Positions 63,601-64,000 of a stretch of DNA of 64,000 bases are shown piece after piece. Under the pieces are notes generated by a model that worked only from the letters and a program-made list of their open reading frames with translations, did no database searches and was not told the DNA's origin. The position numbers and the translations under genes are program-made. The first letter of the stretch is position 1. Every line of letters starts with the position of its first letter. This DNA comes from Udaeobacter sp963725505 (lineage in GTDB: Bacteria; Verrucomicrobiota; Verrucomicrobiia; Chthoniobacterales; UBA10450), in NCBI GenBank assembly GCA_963725505.1, contig CAVRYN010000005.1, forward strand, positions 248,001-312,000, in the 5' to 3' direction.

Positions 63601-63872
63601 AAGTGACGAAGGTTTTCAAGATTCACGAGGGACGCCCGAACGTTCTCGACCGCATCAAGAACGGCGACATCAATTTCATCATCAATACGCCCAGCGGGAA
63701 AATTCCGCGCGAACACGAAGTGGTCATTCGCAATGCCGCGCTAGCGGCGAAAATCCCAATCATGACGACCGTTCGCGCTGCGCTAGCGAGCGCCAACGGG
63801 ATCCGGTCGCTACAAAAACGAAAAGTTCAGGTGCGCAGTTTGCAGGAATATCACTGTAGCGGCGGTCTTTGA
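60672..63872 (+). CDS. carB: Carbamoyl-phosphate synthase large subunit
   Basis: The 1066-residue protein has two ATP-grasp halves: [20 protein letters not shown] and [20 protein letters not shown], with ATP-site [35 protein letters not shown] and [20 protein letters not shown], plus a C-terminal MGS regulatory domain (from about 930). It makes carbamoyl phosphate for pyrimidines and arginine, with ammonia from CarA (not in the window). The last residues CSGGL and the stop TGA (63870-63872) are encoded by a palindromic repeat. Confidence 0.95.
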   Translation: [1066 protein letters not shown]

Positions 63873-63922
63873 CCGCCGATTGCAGTCTGTGGATTTGCGA
63901 GGATCGAAGACCGCCGCTACAG
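63854..63922. repeat. GTAG-type palindromic repeat at carB 3' end
   Basis: Perfect 16-bp terminal inverted repeats (CTGTAGCGGCGGTCTT, AAGACCGCCGCTACAG) 37 bp apart. It contains the carB stop codon and ends 6 bp before the next start. Confidence 0.85.
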
Positions 63923-63928
63923 AAGAGA

Positions 63929-64000
63929 ATGAAGTTTCCAATCTTGGTGACGATATTGTTAGGCGTCGCCGCGCTTGCCGCGGAGGACAAGAAGGAGGAG
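63929..64000 (+). CDS. Start of an exported protein (cut by window end)
   Basis: ATG 63929 opens MKFPILVTILLGVAALAAED then a Lys/Glu-rich run; this is a signal peptide with a likely cleavage after ALA. The gene continues beyond the window, so the family is unknown. It is 6 bp from the palindrome. Confidence 0.7.
   Translation, partial: MKFPILVTILLGVAALAAEDKKEE

Overview
The window is bacterial chromosome of moderately high GC, tightly packed, with about 45 genes on both strands. No rRNA, tRNA or CRISPR array is visible. Gene content (NAD-type isocitrate dehydrogenase, mdh, carB, purC, gatCA, sufE, a lysine/acyl-CoA catabolic block, many cyclase/TolB/TPR proteins) plus very many short palindromic intergenic repeats suggests a soil Verrucomicrobiota (Chthoniobacterales-like) genome. 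That placement is a guess from gene style, not from a search.

Layout. 0-10 kb: end of an isocitrate dehydrogenase gene; a HigBA-like toxin-antitoxin pair between a partial and a full copy of an SMP-30-like gene; then a minus-strand run of small accessory enzymes (NTF2-like proteins, MDR oxidoreductases, DUF4386 membrane proteins), partly tandem-duplicated and repeatedly frameshifted. 10-12.6 kb: a YtrA-type GntR regulator with an ABC ATPase and permease, headed by a perfect 26-bp palindrome. 12.7-14.5 kb: cupin dioxygenase, DUF4440 and zf-TFIIB proteins. 14.8-29.8 kb: a paralog cluster of membrane TolB/TPR proteins and class III adenylate cyclase-TolB-TPR proteins, one relative carrying an amidohydrolase domain instead, with several gene remnants. 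30-40 kb: DUF4440, a damaged MmgE/PrpD gene, then aldehyde dehydrogenase, lysine 6-aminotransferase, acyl-CoA dehydrogenase and FadJ-type protein. 40-44 kb: two Mg2+ transporters (MgtE, MgtA-type ATPase). 44-49.4 kb: an efflux operon (HlyD lipoprotein, ABC ATPase, permease, M28 peptidase) interrupted twice by repeat-embedded nuclease genes (GxxExxY and GIY-YIG). 50.5-64 kb: gatC/gatA, coiled-coil membrane proteins, an RlmI-like methyltransferase, purC, a sulfatase with two methyltransferases, mdh, sufE, carB and the start of a secreted protein.

The most interesting layer is the repeats. At least five palindromic families are present. Two enclose a small nuclease gene each (GxxExxY PD-(D/E)XK type; GIY-YIG), and the same repeats also occur without the gene, including one copy that looks like an internal-deletion derivative. 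Other palindromes sit in frame inside protein genes (fadJ, rlmI-like, a permease, acyl-CoA dehydrogenase), supply stop codons for neighbouring genes, or fill an entire divergent promoter region. Together this suggests active, partly nuclease-linked palindromic elements shaping genes and operons.

A caution: about a dozen genes, including mdh, carry single frameshifts inside otherwise conserved sequence. Some may be assembly or sequencing errors rather than real decay.
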